The notes: a model not told the origin generated them from the letters alone. A stretch of DNA of 64,000 bases from Spirochaetales bacterium (GCA_015075425.1 JABTUL010000002.1:372001-436000); one strand, 5' to 3'. Positions 33,062-42,602 are shown, counted from the stretch's first letter. Made by a program: numbers and translations.

Positions 33062-34902
33062 ACTGGCCGCGCTGGCATCGGCTTGCCGGACTTATGCTGA
33101 CACTCCTGGCTGCCGGAATTGCTGTTTACTCGGTCATTCAATCGCTATATTTTTTCTGGAACACCTGCCATTCGCGTGATGTCCTCAACTGGGATGCTAA
33201 CATTCGTTATGTCATAACGTTCGATCAGTGGCAGGATATTAAAGCGGGCCGGTGGACGGCGGCCCTGGCGGTTTTTTTTGAGGGAAGCACCTGGCCGCCG
33301 CTCTACTCTTTTTTCACGCTGGTGCTTTTCTTTGCCTGGCCGGGTGGTCCCCATCCGGTGCTGGCCGTGGTCCCTGCCTTTCTCTTTTTTGTGGCTCTTT
33401 TCCCGTCCGCATTCTATATGGCCCTGCGGCTTACGGATAAACTCTGGAAAGCCAGTCTGATTTTTCTGGTGTTCAGCGTCTTTCTGGTGCATACCCGCGA
33501 ACTGCAGGCCTATGCATTAAGCGGGATGTTAGAGACGATGGGCATGTTCTTTTTGCTCTGGACCCTCTACTTTACGGGGCGTTCCTTTGAAGCGCCCGAT
33601 GCCCGCTCCACGCGAATCGGACTCTTGCTTTCCGGCAGCGGTCTTTTCCTGACCAAATATCCTTTTGGTATCATGCTTCTCTTTGCCTGGGTGCTTTTGC
33701 TCTGCGTGACCCGCCCGGCCATGATCCGGGATTTTATTGTTTTCCTGTGGGACCATTACCTTCGCGCTGCGGGACCCGTGCAGAAGGCCTATCGTCTGGC
33801 TCTGCCCGTTCTGACGGCGCTCGCACTGGTCACACTTCTGGGCATGGGAATGGTCGGCGCCGGAGCGATCAATAAAAAGATTTATAAATACATAATATAC
33901 GTCTTTAGTTTTCTGTTCTTCCTGGATTTGATGCTCTTCCTGTGGCGGCAAAAGGGCCATCTGCCTGTTGAGCGTCCTTTGTATCAGCAATTTCGCCTGT
34001 CCTTTTTGCCAGGGCTGGTCTGGATTTTTCTGCATCCAGACCGGTTCAGTGGCGTAATTGGCGGTCAGTTCTGGATCATCAAACAAACCAGCTCGTTTTT
34101 TAAAAGCCTGGCCATGGATGTATTTTCACATTCCGTCCTCTTTTTATTTCTGCTGCTTTTAGCGTTCGCCTCTTTTTTGTTGAATTTTTTTCTGTCGCGC
34201 AGCAAGAACAACAATCGGATTGCCCCATTTTTTCAAAGAGTGGACGTCTGGTTAACACTCTTGATATTTTTGCAGATACTTGTTCAGGAAATATTCAGTC
34301 CCAACAAGCAGCACCGGCACATCTACTATCTGATACCCTCTGTGCTTTTTTTTACCGGTTACTGGCTGATCAATTTGAATCTATTACAAAGAAATGTAAT
34401 TCTGCGCAGTTTGCTTGTGCTCTTTGTGCTGTTCACGACGGCAACGCAGCTCTGGGCGGCGGGCGGGCTCCTTCTGGATTATGGTAGCAGGCATTTCTGC
34501 TATGCCGGACGGGATCCGGGGCGCTATGAACCCGTCCGTGCGCTTGCGGAAAATCTCAAGGTCGATGGCCGCTACATATTGATCAATCGCCTGCATCTGG
34601 CAGCTCCGGGAGAGCTGAGTCTGGCTACAGAAGTGGACGTAGTGTTTCGTAACCGGATCACCCCGGCGGGCTTCATCGAGAATGACGCAAGGCGGATAAA
34701 ATTGTGGGATCCACGAGCAAGTGAGCTTCTCTACGTAGATAAAGATTGCTCGGATCGGAATGCCATCGATCAAGAGCTGGTGGCCATGGTGCAGGCAAAG
34801 ACGGGTGGAAGGACCATTGTCTTCCAGAGGGAAGCTTCTGCGCTGGGGCACTGTCTGCGGGTTTACTCCCTGAAAACAAATTCCGGGGAGTCCCCTCTTT
34901 GA
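33049..34902 (+). CDS. GT39-like polyprenyl-phosphate mannosyl/arabinosyltransferase-type protein
   Basis: 617 residues with about 10-12 membrane helices and a soluble C-terminal end. The first loop has WDANIRYVITFDQWQDIKAG in segments, with an acidic DxxxxxD pattern as in protein O-mannosyltransferases (the catalytic D/E motif). The later loop STWPPLYSF is also typical. It should transfer a sugar from a polyprenyl carrier to a glycan or protein on the outside. It overlaps the GtrA gene by 13 bp. Confidence 0.75.
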   Translation: MENVNWPRWHRLAGLMLTLLAAGIAVYSVIQSLYFFWNTCHSRDVLNWDANIRYVITFDQWQDIKAGRWTAALAVFFEGSTWPPLYSFFTLVLFFAWPGGPHPVLAVVPAFLFFVALFPSAFYMALRLTDKLWKASLIFLVFSVFLVHTRELQAYALSGMLETMGMFFLLWTLYFTGRSFEAPDARSTRIGLLLSGSGLFLTKYPFGIMLLFAWVLLLCVTRPAMIRDFIVFLWDHYLRAAGPVQKAYRLALPVLTALALVTLLGMGMVGAGAINKKIYKYIIYVFSFLFFLDLMLFLWRQKGHLPVERPLYQQFRLSFLPGLVWIFLHPDRFSGVIGGQFWIIKQTSSFFKSLAMDVFSHSVLFLFLLLLAFASFLLNFFLSRSKNNNRIAPFFQRVDVWLTLLIFLQILVQEIFSPNKQHRHIYYLIPSVLFFTGYWLINLNLLQRNVILRSLLVLFVLFTTATQLWAAGGLLLDYGSRHFCYAGRDPGRYEPVRALAENLKVDGRYILINRLHLAAPGELSLATEVDVVFRNRITPAGFIENDARRIKLWDPRASELLYVDKDCSDRNAIDQELVAMVQAKTGGRTIVFQREASALGHCLRVYSLKTNSGESPL

Positions 34903-35822
34903 AACGAGTCATGGTTACCGGGGCCAACGGGTTTCTGGGCACCTGGCTGTGTCGGACCCTGAAAGAGGCGGGCCATATCACCCAGGGGGTGGACCGGACG
35001 GATCGTTCTTCGCCGTGGCTGGATGAGGTGCATGTAAATAATCTTTCCGATGCTGAAGCCGTGGATTCTCTTATCCAGGATTGCGCTCCGGATGTCATTT
35101 TTCATCTGGCAGGAATTTCTTTTCCACCAACAGCTCGGGAGAAACCGGCCTTTGTTTTACAGACCAATACGGTGTACACCGTGCAAATTCTTGAAATTCT
35201 GAGGAGCCGCGGCTGGAAAGGCCACTTTGTATTCGCCAGTTCCAGTGATGTGTATGGTGCACCGGATCCCGCCGATCTACCCCTGACGGAGGAGGCGCCC
35301 TTACGTGCGATCACTCCTTACGCGGCCACCAAAATAGCCGCAGAAAATTTTATTCGATTTTTTCAGAACGATCTCAACATAACAGTTGTGCGTCCCTTTA
35401 ACAACATCGGTCCGGGCCAGGCCCGACAATTTGTTTTGCCCGCCTTTCTTGGTCGCATAGCCCTGGCCGTAAAGGAGCAGCAGAAAGAGATTGAAGTGGG
35501 AGATCTGAGTGCGGTTCGTGATTTTATTGATGTCCGCGATCTGGCGCGCGCCCTGCTTTGCATCATGGAGTATCCGGGTGAACTTCCGTTCGTACTCAAT
35601 GTCTGTCGCGGAGTGCCCGTCACCATTGCCGAGCTTCTGGAACTCTGTTGCTCTGTAGCTACCGTCCAGCTTTCCTTTCGCGTGGATCCGGCCCTGCTGC
35701 GGCCTGAAGGTCCGGATCGCCGCTACGGATCTCCCCGGAGGCTTCAATCTCTGGGCTGGCATCCGGTGTATTCTCTGGAGCAGACGATCCGCGATTGCTG
35801 GCAGGAGCAGACCCGGTCATGA
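34899..35822 (+). CDS. NAD(P)-dependent epimerase/dehydratase, SDR extended type
   Basis: 307 residues from TTG 34899, overlapping the previous stop. MKRVMVTGANGFLGTWL is the GxxGxxG cofactor motif. FASSSDVYGAP with the later YAATKIAAENF (YxxxK) forms the active site, and VVRPFNNIGPGQ is the substrate-binding stretch. Length and pattern match GDP-4-keto-6-deoxy-mannose reductase or similar sugar epimerases. It supplies activated sugars to the glycan operon. Confidence 0.85.
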   Translation: MKRVMVTGANGFLGTWLCRTLKEAGHITQGVDRTDRSSPWLDEVHVNNLSDAEAVDSLIQDCAPDVIFHLAGISFPPTAREKPAFVLQTNTVYTVQILEILRSRGWKGHFVFASSSDVYGAPDPADLPLTEEAPLRAITPYAATKIAAENFIRFFQNDLNITVVRPFNNIGPGQARQFVLPAFLGRIALAVKEQQKEIEVGDLSAVRDFIDVRDLARALLCIMEYPGELPFVLNVCRGVPVTIAELLELCCSVATVQLSFRVDPALLRPEGPDRRYGSPRRLQSLGWHPVYSLEQTIRDCWQEQTRS

Positions 35823-36592
35823 AAAGAATCGCATTCTTTGATCTGGATTACACGCTCATTCCCTATGATACATTGCTTTTATTTACAAATTACATTTTAC
35901 AAAAAAACCGCTGGCGCACCTTTTACTTGCTCTATCTGCCGCTTCTACTTCCCCTGGCTTTGCTGCGCATCCTGAATTCCGGTCAGCTCAAACGGCGCTT
36001 CCTGTGCTTTCTTTTTAGAATGCAGTCGGAATATCTGATTCGCCTCAGCCAGTCGTTTGTGGAAACCGAAGTTCTGCCCCGCCTGTACCCGGAGGTCCTG
36101 GAAGAACTGAAAGCACACCAGCAGGCAGGAGATCTGACCGTTCTCAATACGGCCAGCCCGGAATTCTATGTGCAGTTCATTGCCCGCGCCCTGAAATTCG
36201 ATCATTGCTTTGCCACCAGGATTGCCTTGCCGCCGAGGCTGCCTTTTCACCAAACGCTTCTGCGAGCCAATAACAAGCATATTCAGAAACTCCGTTCCAT
36301 GCCTGCAGAGCTTTTATCTCCGGCGCTTACAGCCAGAGTCGATCAGCCTTTTGATTACGCCGCCATCCATGAGCATTGCCTGAAAGACGCCGTGACCTAC
36401 ACGGATTCAGCAGCAGATCTGCCCTTACTGGCCATTGCCGGGAACGGAGTACTGATTCATCCGTCCCCCGCTCTGGAGAAACGCGGTCAGGGTAAATGGA
36501 AGGTGCTCCGTCCCAAACGACCCTACAGGGGTTCAGCGGGTCGGCTCCTGCGCAGCATGCTTATGGCTCTCGGAGTTTTCTATGGTCGTTAG
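35819..36592 (+). CDS. HAD-superfamily hydrolase (subfamily IB)
   Basis: 257 residues from ATG 35819, overlapping the epimerase stop (ATGA). FFDLDYTLIPYD is motif I with both Asp residues, LTVLNTASPEFY gives motif II, and DAVTYTDSAADLPLL gives motif IV. A long hydrophobic helix (LLYLPLLLPLALL) points to membrane association. It likely removes phosphate from a lipid-linked sugar precursor. The 3' end overlaps the next ATG. Confidence 0.85.
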   Translation: MKRIAFFDLDYTLIPYDTLLLFTNYILQKNRWRTFYLLYLPLLLPLALLRILNSGQLKRRFLCFLFRMQSEYLIRLSQSFVETEVLPRLYPEVLEELKAHQQAGDLTVLNTASPEFYVQFIARALKFDHCFATRIALPPRLPFHQTLLRANNKHIQKLRSMPAELLSPALTARVDQPFDYAAIHEHCLKDAVTYTDSAADLPLLAIAGNGVLIHPSPALEKRGQGKWKVLRPKRPYRGSAGRLLRSMLMALGVFYGR

Positions 36593-37034
36593 ATCAGCGT
36601 ATTGCCTTTTCCTGTTTTCCCTGATCCGTTGTTTTCATTATTCTACCAGTGAACAGACCGTAAATGCTCCGGTACTTCTGGGTATTGAACGCATTGCCAG
36701 CGGGCATCGCTTGAAGGTGGCGGCCCAGAATCTGGAAATTGGCTTTGCCGGGTACAGACTTTATGAAGGCGCTTCCGAAAGTGAGGCTCGCAGTCTGGAT
36801 GCGCCCACTCAGAAAGATTGTGGGCCATTCGGGACCCTGCCGGCCCAGGGAGTCGAATATGCTATGGACATTCGGGCGGATCGGACAACAGTGGAGGACG
36901 GGAGCGTCAATCATCTGTGTGTGTTTACCCATGCAGCAACTCCAGGTAACTATGTGGTGGTGCGCGCACTGCTGCTCCGGGACCTGCAGTCGCAGGCGAC
37001 GTCCATTGCCTCCAATGCACTGATTGCTCCTTGA
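36582..37034 (+). CDS. Lipoprotein of unknown function
   Basis: 150 residues from ATG 36582, 11 bp before the HAD stop. Signal and lipobox (LFLFSLIRC) are present with an unusual Arg at -1. The rest looks like one FN3-like or jelly-roll domain (APVLLGIERIASGHRLKVAA, AGYRLYEGASE, GNYVVVRALLLRD). The role is unknown. Confidence 0.65.
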   Translation: MVVRSAYCLFLFSLIRCFHYSTSEQTVNAPVLLGIERIASGHRLKVAAQNLEIGFAGYRLYEGASESEARSLDAPTQKDCGPFGTLPAQGVEYAMDIRADRTTVEDGSVNHLCVFTHAATPGNYVVVRALLLRDLQSQATSIASNALIAP

Positions 37035-37063
37035 CAGAGAGACTCGGGCTTAAAAGAAAAGAT

Positions 37064-37603
37064 ATGTTAAGAACTTCTCTGTTTCTGTGTTTGCTATTTT
37101 TCATGGCCTGCAGTACCCGCGAAGACCGCGCCCAGAAAGAAGCTGCTCTGGCTTTTGAACGGCTGGAAAATCAGTTACGCGGTGAGCTGCAGAAGGCTAT
37201 GAAAGAAGGTGGCCCCGTTCATGCCATTTCTGTTTGCGGCAGTATATCACCTGCACTCGCAGAATCCAGTAGCACTGCGGGGATGCAATTGCGTCGGGTT
37301 ACGGACAGGCCGCGTAATATCGGCAACCGGGCGGATTCCTATGAAATGACTGTCATCGCGGAATGGAAGAAAATGATTGATGCCGGACAGAAGCCTGGTT
37401 TGCACATGGGGGAAGAGGAAGGTCAGTTGCGTATCATGAAACCGATTCGCATCCAGGGTCAGTGCCTGGCCTGCCATGGCCCGGTGGCTTCACTGGGAAA
37501 GGAGCTAAAAGCGGCTCTCGCGGAAAAGTATCCTGAAGATAAGGCCACCGGTTACGAACCCGATGAATTGCGCGGCGCTTTCTCCGCTACCTTCAAGCAA
37601 TAG
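37064..37603 (+). CDS. DUF3365/Tll0287-like c-type heme lipoprotein
   Basis: About 179 residues from ATG 37064. Signal and lipobox (FLCLLFFMAC) lead into a helical domain with ISVCGSISPALAESS and TDRPRNIGNRAD, then GQCLACHGPVAS: one CxxCH heme-binding site. This is the pattern of DUF3365 sensor or cytochrome domains. It would receive heme on the outside of the inner membrane. The 3' end overlaps the next gene by 11 bp. Confidence 0.8.
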   Translation: MLRTSLFLCLLFFMACSTREDRAQKEAALAFERLENQLRGELQKAMKEGGPVHAISVCGSISPALAESSSTAGMQLRRVTDRPRNIGNRADSYEMTVIAEWKKMIDAGQKPGLHMGEEEGQLRIMKPIRIQGQCLACHGPVASLGKELKAALAEKYPEDKATGYEPDELRGAFSATFKQ

Positions 37604-38318
37604 GGGGGATCGCTTTTAAGCGGACCAGCACCGGAAGATGGTCGGAAGCAATGCTTGAGAGCCGCGTTTTGATCACCCTGTATTCCTGAACTTCCAGGCG
37701 CTGGTTGAAAAAGATTTTATCGAGCCGGATGAGCGGTGCGTAGGCGGGAAATGTCCGATTCCGCGGCGACTTCTCCGCTCCCGCGTCCGATAATCCGGCC
37801 AGGCCCAGCGTGCCGTTGATTTTGTTTTTACGGTCATTTGTGTCGCCAAGCATGACCAGCGGTATGTTCTTATACATGGTATAGAAATGCGAGTGGATGA
37901 TCTTTTTAATTTGCCGGTTGCGTTCCAGAGATGCCAGGCCCAGATGAAAATTCATCACGGCCAGATCGCCGGCGGGAGTTTCAAAGATCGAATTGAGGCA
38001 ACCCCGTTTTTTTTTGATCGACCAGGTGATGTCCAGATTGCTGCTTTTGCGCACGGGAAATCGCGAAAGTGTGGCGTTGCCGTATGCTCCTTTGCGCAAT
38101 TTTACATTGATTCCCAGGGTGTAGTGGTAGCCCAGCTCTTCCGCCAGAACATGGGCAATGTCATCATTGCGCGAGCGGGGAACACCTTTATCCACTTCCT
38201 GCAGCGCCAGGAAATCTGGATTAAGTTCTCGACAGATTTCAACAATGCGCTGCAGTCGATACAGGCGATCGTTTCCGATTCCTTTATGAATGTTGTACGT
38301 TACAAAGCTGAAAGTCAT
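37593..38318 (-). CDS. Endonuclease/exonuclease/phosphatase family protein
   Basis: 241 residues from ATG 38318. EEP-fold motifs are FVTYNIHKGIG, FLALQEVDKG (Glu), GLASLERNRQ, LVMLGDTNDRKN and IASDHLPVLV (catalytic His-Asp). No signal peptide. The substrate may be a nucleic acid or a phospholipid. It sits divergent from the VWA gene. Confidence 0.88.
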   Translation of the reverse strand: MTFSFVTYNIHKGIGNDRLYRLQRIVEICRELNPDFLALQEVDKGVPRSRNDDIAHVLAEELGYHYTLGINVKLRKGAYGNATLSRFPVRKSSNLDITWSIKKKRGCLNSIFETPAGDLAVMNFHLGLASLERNRQIKKIIHSHFYTMYKNIPLVMLGDTNDRKNKINGTLGLAGLSDAGAEKSPRNRTFPAYAPLIRLDKIFFNQRLEVQEYRVIKTRLSSIASDHLPVLVRLKAIPPIA

Positions 38319-38329
38319 GGAAGGCTCGT

Positions 38330-40006
38330 ATGATAACTTATCGTTACCTGCCCTACGAGCCTGAAGAAGAGAATCGCTGGGATCTGGATCGTTTGATGGG
38401 TCTGGTTTCTGAAATCATTATGCGCTACAACACCAATCTGGACGAAACCCTACAGTACCTTCTGGACCGGGGACTGCCGGCAAATCTTTTTTTGAAAGAA
38501 GGTGGAATGGGAAATCTGGTAGAGCAGTTTCAGGCCCGGCTCCGCCAGCAGATGGAAGAAATTAGGTCCACCTTTGAGATCCAGTCAGCCATCTCTGAGA
38601 CGGAAGGATTAATGAATGAGGAATTGCAGTCGCTTTCAGATTCGCTGACCGCTTCCGATTATGAGCAAATCCAGAACATTGTAAAGGAATTGTCTCTGGA
38701 TCGGTTGCTCAAACATGGCTGGGAAAAGGCGGCGCCTTCTCAAAAAATATCCGCCCTGCGTTCTCTGCTGGAAGACCACGAAACGCTTAAGGAAGGTCAG
38801 GAGCGTTATCAGTTTCACGGACAGCGCCCGCTGTCCCGCAAGGAAGCCCTCCAGTTGCTCAAAAATATGGCGGAACTGGAAGGCCTGGATCAGGCCCTCA
38901 GCGCCGGCCTGGAAAATGGAGATCTCCTCAATCTGGATCTGGAGGAACTGGCACGCTACCTGGGGCCGGAGTCCTATCAGGAGTATCTGGAAAAAAGAGA
39001 AGAAATCATTCAAAAATTAAAGAAAATTCTCGAGGAAAAAGGTAAAATCATTCGTGACCCGCAGTCGGAAGACGAATTCAATCTATCTCCGCAGAGCATT
39101 CGCCGCATTGGCCAGCGGGCCCTTGCGGAGATCTTCAGCGATCTGAAAAGCGACAGCACCGGCAGCCATGATTCCAGCGAAGAAGGGCAGAGCGAAAATC
39201 TCTCATCACTGACCCGTCCGGTTGAGTTTGGCGATTCCCTCAGCGCCATGGACCTTTCTGCTTCATTTTTGAACGCCATCATTCGTCGCGGCCAGATGCG
39301 GCCGCATTTTCAGGACATTGAAATCTTTCGCGGACGCGGGTCGGCACGCAGTGCCACGGTGATCCTTCTGGATATGTCCGGTTCCATGCAACGCTCGGGT
39401 CGATTTTATCATGCCAAAAGGGTTGTTATGGCTCTTGATGCATTGATACGGGAGGAATTTCGCGATGATCGGCTCATCATAGTGGGCTTTGGTAGCCTGG
39501 CCAGACGCTATCATGCCCATGAAGTACCCGCCCTGCAACCTTTTGAAGTTACTATGTTCGAACCACATATCCGGCTTCGCCTTGACATGCGCAAAGGCGA
39601 GCATAAATTCCTGCCCCGTTACTTTACCAATCTGGAGCGTGGCCTGGCTCTCAGCCGCCAACTGTTGGGTTCCGGGGAGACAAGGAACCGTCAGATCATC
39701 TTAATCACCGATGGTGTGCCCACGGCGCACATGGAAGGCCATACCCTGCATATCAACTATCCCCCTTCGCCGGATGATTTTGCCGCAGCTTTGCGTGAAG
39801 TCCGGGCCTGTGCTGAGAATCAGATTGTAATCAATACATTTCTTTTGACGTCTGATTGGGAAATGAGCTATTTTGGAGAGGAATCTTTCATCCAGCAATT
39901 TGCCCGGGAGTCTGAGGGCCGTATCTTCTATCCCCATCCCACGGAAATGAACAAATTGATTCTGATGGATTTCATAGCGGGCAAGAAAAAGCTGCTCTCG
40001 GCTTGA
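38330..40006 (+). CDS. VWA-domain protein with MIDAS motif
   Basis: 558 residues. A long N-terminal helical part (residues 1-310) is rich in E and L. The C-terminal VWA domain has TVILLDMSGSMQRSGRF (MIDAS DxSGS), IVGFGS and LITDGVPTAHM. Such proteins usually pair with a MoxR-type AAA ATPase, which is not seen nearby. ATG 38330 follows the divergent EEP gene by 11 bp. Confidence 0.82.
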   Translation: MITYRYLPYEPEEENRWDLDRLMGLVSEIIMRYNTNLDETLQYLLDRGLPANLFLKEGGMGNLVEQFQARLRQQMEEIRSTFEIQSAISETEGLMNEELQSLSDSLTASDYEQIQNIVKELSLDRLLKHGWEKAAPSQKISALRSLLEDHETLKEGQERYQFHGQRPLSRKEALQLLKNMAELEGLDQALSAGLENGDLLNLDLEELARYLGPESYQEYLEKREEIIQKLKKILEEKGKIIRDPQSEDEFNLSPQSIRRIGQRALAEIFSDLKSDSTGSHDSSEEGQSENLSSLTRPVEFGDSLSAMDLSASFLNAIIRRGQMRPHFQDIEIFRGRGSARSATVILLDMSGSMQRSGRFYHAKRVVMALDALIREEFRDDRLIIVGFGSLARRYHAHEVPALQPFEVTMFEPHIRLRLDMRKGEHKFLPRYFTNLERGLALSRQLLGSGETRNRQIILITDGVPTAHMEGHTLHINYPPSPDDFAAALREVRACAENQIVINTFLLTSDWEMSYFGEESFIQQFARESEGRIFYPHPTEMNKLILMDFIAGKKKLLSA

Positions 40007-40030
40007 CCGATTTTCCTTTTTGGGGCGTCC

Positions 40031-41074
40031 ATGAACATCCGAGTTTCGCAGTTAGTGCAAAACCATCCAGACCTGCTGACGGGCTACAAAGGACCTGATC
40101 AAGAGATCGGGTCTCTGACAGCGCTGGAAGATGCAAAGCCCGGTGCGCTGATTTTCCTTACCAACCCGGATCAGCTGGAGCATTTTCTCAAAGCTACTCC
40201 GGCGGCCATCGTCATTGATGAGAAGCATATGCCGGAGGCCCCTCCAGAGAATACCGCATTGATTGGCGCTTCCCACGTGGCCCTGGCCCATGCGATCATC
40301 AAGAGTCAATACGCAGACCGTAATTTGCGGACCGGTGAATGGCCCGACATACATCCTTCCAGCGTCATCCATCCGTCGGCGACGCTGGGGCAGCGAGTGC
40401 AGGTTGGGCCATGCACTGTAATTGGTGCCGGTGTCAGTCTGGCTGATGATGTGATTGTGATGGCCGGTTGCGTGGTGGAAAGCGGTGCCCGCGTGGGTCG
40501 GGGTACGGTCATCCATCCCCGAGTGGTGATTGGATACGATTGTGAAATCGGTGCCGATTGCATCATCAAATCCGGGACAGTCATTGGTTCAGAAGGATAC
40601 GGTTTTGCTCAGGACAATCAAAAGAAAAGCTATCGCATTCCACAGACGGGTCGTGTGGTACTTGAAGACCGGGTTCTGGTGGGCGCCAATTGCTGCATTG
40701 ATCGGGCTACCTATAAAGAAACGCGGATCGGAGCGGGCACAAAATTTGATAATCTCTGTCACGTTGCGCATAACGTTCAGATTGGCGAAGATTGTTTACT
40801 TACCGCTATGCTCTGCGTTGCCGGCAGTACGCGAATTGGCAATCGTGTGATTGCCAGCGGTCAGACAGGGATACTGGATCATAAGGCCATTGCTGACGAT
40901 GTGATCCTGTTACACCGTGCGGGGGTTGTGGAAGATATTGATAAACCTGGTATGTACGCCGGCCTTCCCACCCAGCCTTTACAAACCTATTTGAGAAACA
41001 CATCCGTTTTACGGAGTCTGGTTGAACTCCGGAAAAAGGTTATCGCTCTCGAAAAGGGACAGAAGGAAGCTTGA
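40031..41074 (+). CDS. lpxD: UDP-3-O-acylglucosamine N-acyltransferase
   Basis: 347 residues. The N-terminal uridine-binding domain (GSLTALEDAKPGALIFLTNP) is followed by a left-handed beta helix of hexapeptide repeats from about residue 105. FDNLCHVAHNVQIG, near residue 240, carries the catalytic His. It adds the second acyl chain to lipid A, which shows that the organism makes LPS. The 3' end overlaps the next gene by 35 bp. Confidence 0.95.
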   Translation: MNIRVSQLVQNHPDLLTGYKGPDQEIGSLTALEDAKPGALIFLTNPDQLEHFLKATPAAIVIDEKHMPEAPPENTALIGASHVALAHAIIKSQYADRNLRTGEWPDIHPSSVIHPSATLGQRVQVGPCTVIGAGVSLADDVIVMAGCVVESGARVGRGTVIHPRVVIGYDCEIGADCIIKSGTVIGSEGYGFAQDNQKKSYRIPQTGRVVLEDRVLVGANCCIDRATYKETRIGAGTKFDNLCHVAHNVQIGEDCLLTAMLCVAGSTRIGNRVIASGQTGILDHKAIADDVILLHRAGVVEDIDKPGMYAGLPTQPLQTYLRNTSVLRSLVELRKKVIALEKGQKEA

Positions 41075-41729
41075 AGCCCAGGGCCATGCCATCGCCGCAG
41101 GTCAGCAGGGCAGAAAAATAGGCTGGATGACCGGCCAGCGCAGAATTGAAGGATTCGATAGCCTCCACACTGCGATAATCGGGATCGGAAGGGGAAAGCC
41201 GGGCACCTATCTTACCAAAAGCCAGCGCATTATCAGCGCAGAAAACGCCACCTTCGTGCAGAAGCGGTGTCGCCAGATCCAGATAGCGCCGGTAGTTCTG
41301 CTTATCGGCATCTACAAAAATAAAATCATAGCGCGGTTTGGGTTGCATTCGTTCCAGAAAAGAGAGGCCACTTTCGCAAAGGACTTCTGCGCGGTCGGCG
41401 AGCCCGGCGGCGGCGATCCGGGCCCGCGCAAAATCGGCGTGTTTGCGCGACACTTCCACGGAAAGAAGCCGCCCGTCAGGCGGTAGAGCCCGGGCCATGG
41501 CGATGGCAGAGTACCCGGCCAGGGTTCCGATTTCCAGAACAAAGCGGGCGCGAATGCTTCTCAGGAATAATTGTAGAAAGCGAGCCTGGTCCGCGCTGAT
41601 GCAGATTTCCGGGATCCCTTCCTTGCGCGCATCTTCGCGCAATTGCTGTAGAAAAGGATCTTCTGCGCTCCAGTTGCTCTCCAGATACTGCCAGATGGAT
41701 TCACTGACGGCTGTAGGGCGGGAGGACAC
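41040..41729 (-). CDS. Class I SAM-dependent O-methyltransferase (catechol type)
   Basis: 229 residues from GTG 41729. It has the SAM motif VLEIGTLAGYSAIAMARAL and the acidic SVEVSRKHAD, then FIFVDADKQNYRRYLD (metal-binding DADK), GGVFCADNALAFG and GDGMALGFKL. This is the caffeoyl-CoA or catechol O-methyltransferase family that uses a divalent metal. The exact substrate is not known. Confidence 0.88.
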   Translation of the reverse strand: MSSRPTAVSESIWQYLESNWSAEDPFLQQLREDARKEGIPEICISADQARFLQLFLRSIRARFVLEIGTLAGYSAIAMARALPPDGRLLSVEVSRKHADFARARIAAAGLADRAEVLCESGLSFLERMQPKPRYDFIFVDADKQNYRRYLDLATPLLHEGGVFCADNALAFGKIGARLSPSDPDYRSVEAIESFNSALAGHPAYFSALLTCGDGMALGFKLPSVPFRER

Positions 41730-41781
41730 GATCGCAGAAGAGTTGATCGATCAAAGTCGACAAGTCTTTTTCGAAAGTTCT

Positions 41782-42267
41782 TTAGAAGGTTTTGACATGT
41801 TCTATGAGCTGATCGAGCGCAGTGCCCCAGCCAGAGTGGAAGCCCATCTCTTCATGCTTCTTACGATTCTCTTCTGTGGCGTGGATTGCGATCGCAGTAT
41901 ACTTGGTTCCCTGCCCGGAAGGTTCCAGCAAAAGCATGGCGGTCATGAAGGGTTCGCGGTTGGGACGATATCCACCGGCAAGTGCATCGGTAAAAACGAG
42001 TTTCGCGCCGGGAACCACTTCCAGGATACAGCCGTGGCCGGGATAATCCTCCCCTTCAGGCGAGCGCATAACGGTCTTAAAGGACCCACCAGGGCGTAAG
42101 TCTATTTCACATTCGGTCGTCATCCATGGACGCGGGGCAAACCACTTCTTAAGGTGTTGCGGTTCCGTCCAGGCCCTCCAGACTAAATCAGGAGGAACAT
42201 CAATGATTCTCTCGAGGACCAGATCCAGTTCCGGGTCCGGTTGAAATCTCAATTTGTTTGGGTTCAT
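41782..42267 (-). CDS. SRPBCC/AHSA1-family protein
   Basis: 161 residues from ATG 42267, overlapping the regulator's stop (ATGA). The motifs [20 protein letters not shown] and [10 protein letters not shown], then [20 protein letters not shown] and [17 protein letters not shown] are typical of AHSA1-like (START-fold) proteins. They are often encoded behind ArsR-type repressors, as here. The role is unknown, perhaps lipid or small-molecule binding. Confidence 0.85.
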   Translation of the reverse strand: MNPNKLRFQPDPELDLVLERIIDVPPDLVWRAWTEPQHLKKWFAPRPWMTTECEIDLRPGGSFKTVMRSPEGEDYPGHGCILEVVPGAKLVFTDALAGGYRPNREPFMTAMLLLEPSGQGTKYTAIAIHATEENRKKHEEMGFHSGWGTALDQLIEHVKTF

Positions 42268-42602
42268 TTTTCTTTTTCCTTTAACTCCAGAAGATATGCA
42301 TCCATCTGGTCCAGCCGCGTTTCCCATAGTGTTCTTTGTCGTTCCAGCCATCCTTCCGCGGCCTCCAGGGGCTGCGGTGTAAGGTAGTACACACGCACTC
42401 TACCCGATTTCTCAGACCGTACCAGCTTGCAGTTTTCAAGGACAGAAAGATGCTGCATGAAGGAGGGCAGGGCCATGTCGAACGGCTTTGCCAGGTTTGA
42501 AACCGATGCCGGACCCCTGCTCAAGCGCTTGAGCACGGCGCGACGGGTTCCATCAGTAAGCGCCTGAAACACCAGATCGAGTTGCTCCAATTGGTTAGGC
42601 AT
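42264..42602 (-). CDS. ArsR-family transcriptional repressor
   Basis: 112 residues from ATG 42602. The winged helix is visible in [40 protein letters not shown] and [19 protein letters not shown]. No metal-binding Cys is seen, so it belongs to the group paired with AHSA1 genes. It should bind the palindrome across its own start. Confidence 0.88.
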   Translation of the reverse strand: MPNQLEQLDLVFQALTDGTRRAVLKRLSRGPASVSNLAKPFDMALPSFMQHLSVLENCKLVRSEKSGRVRVYYLTPQPLEAAEGWLERQRTLWETRLDQMDAYLLELKEKEK

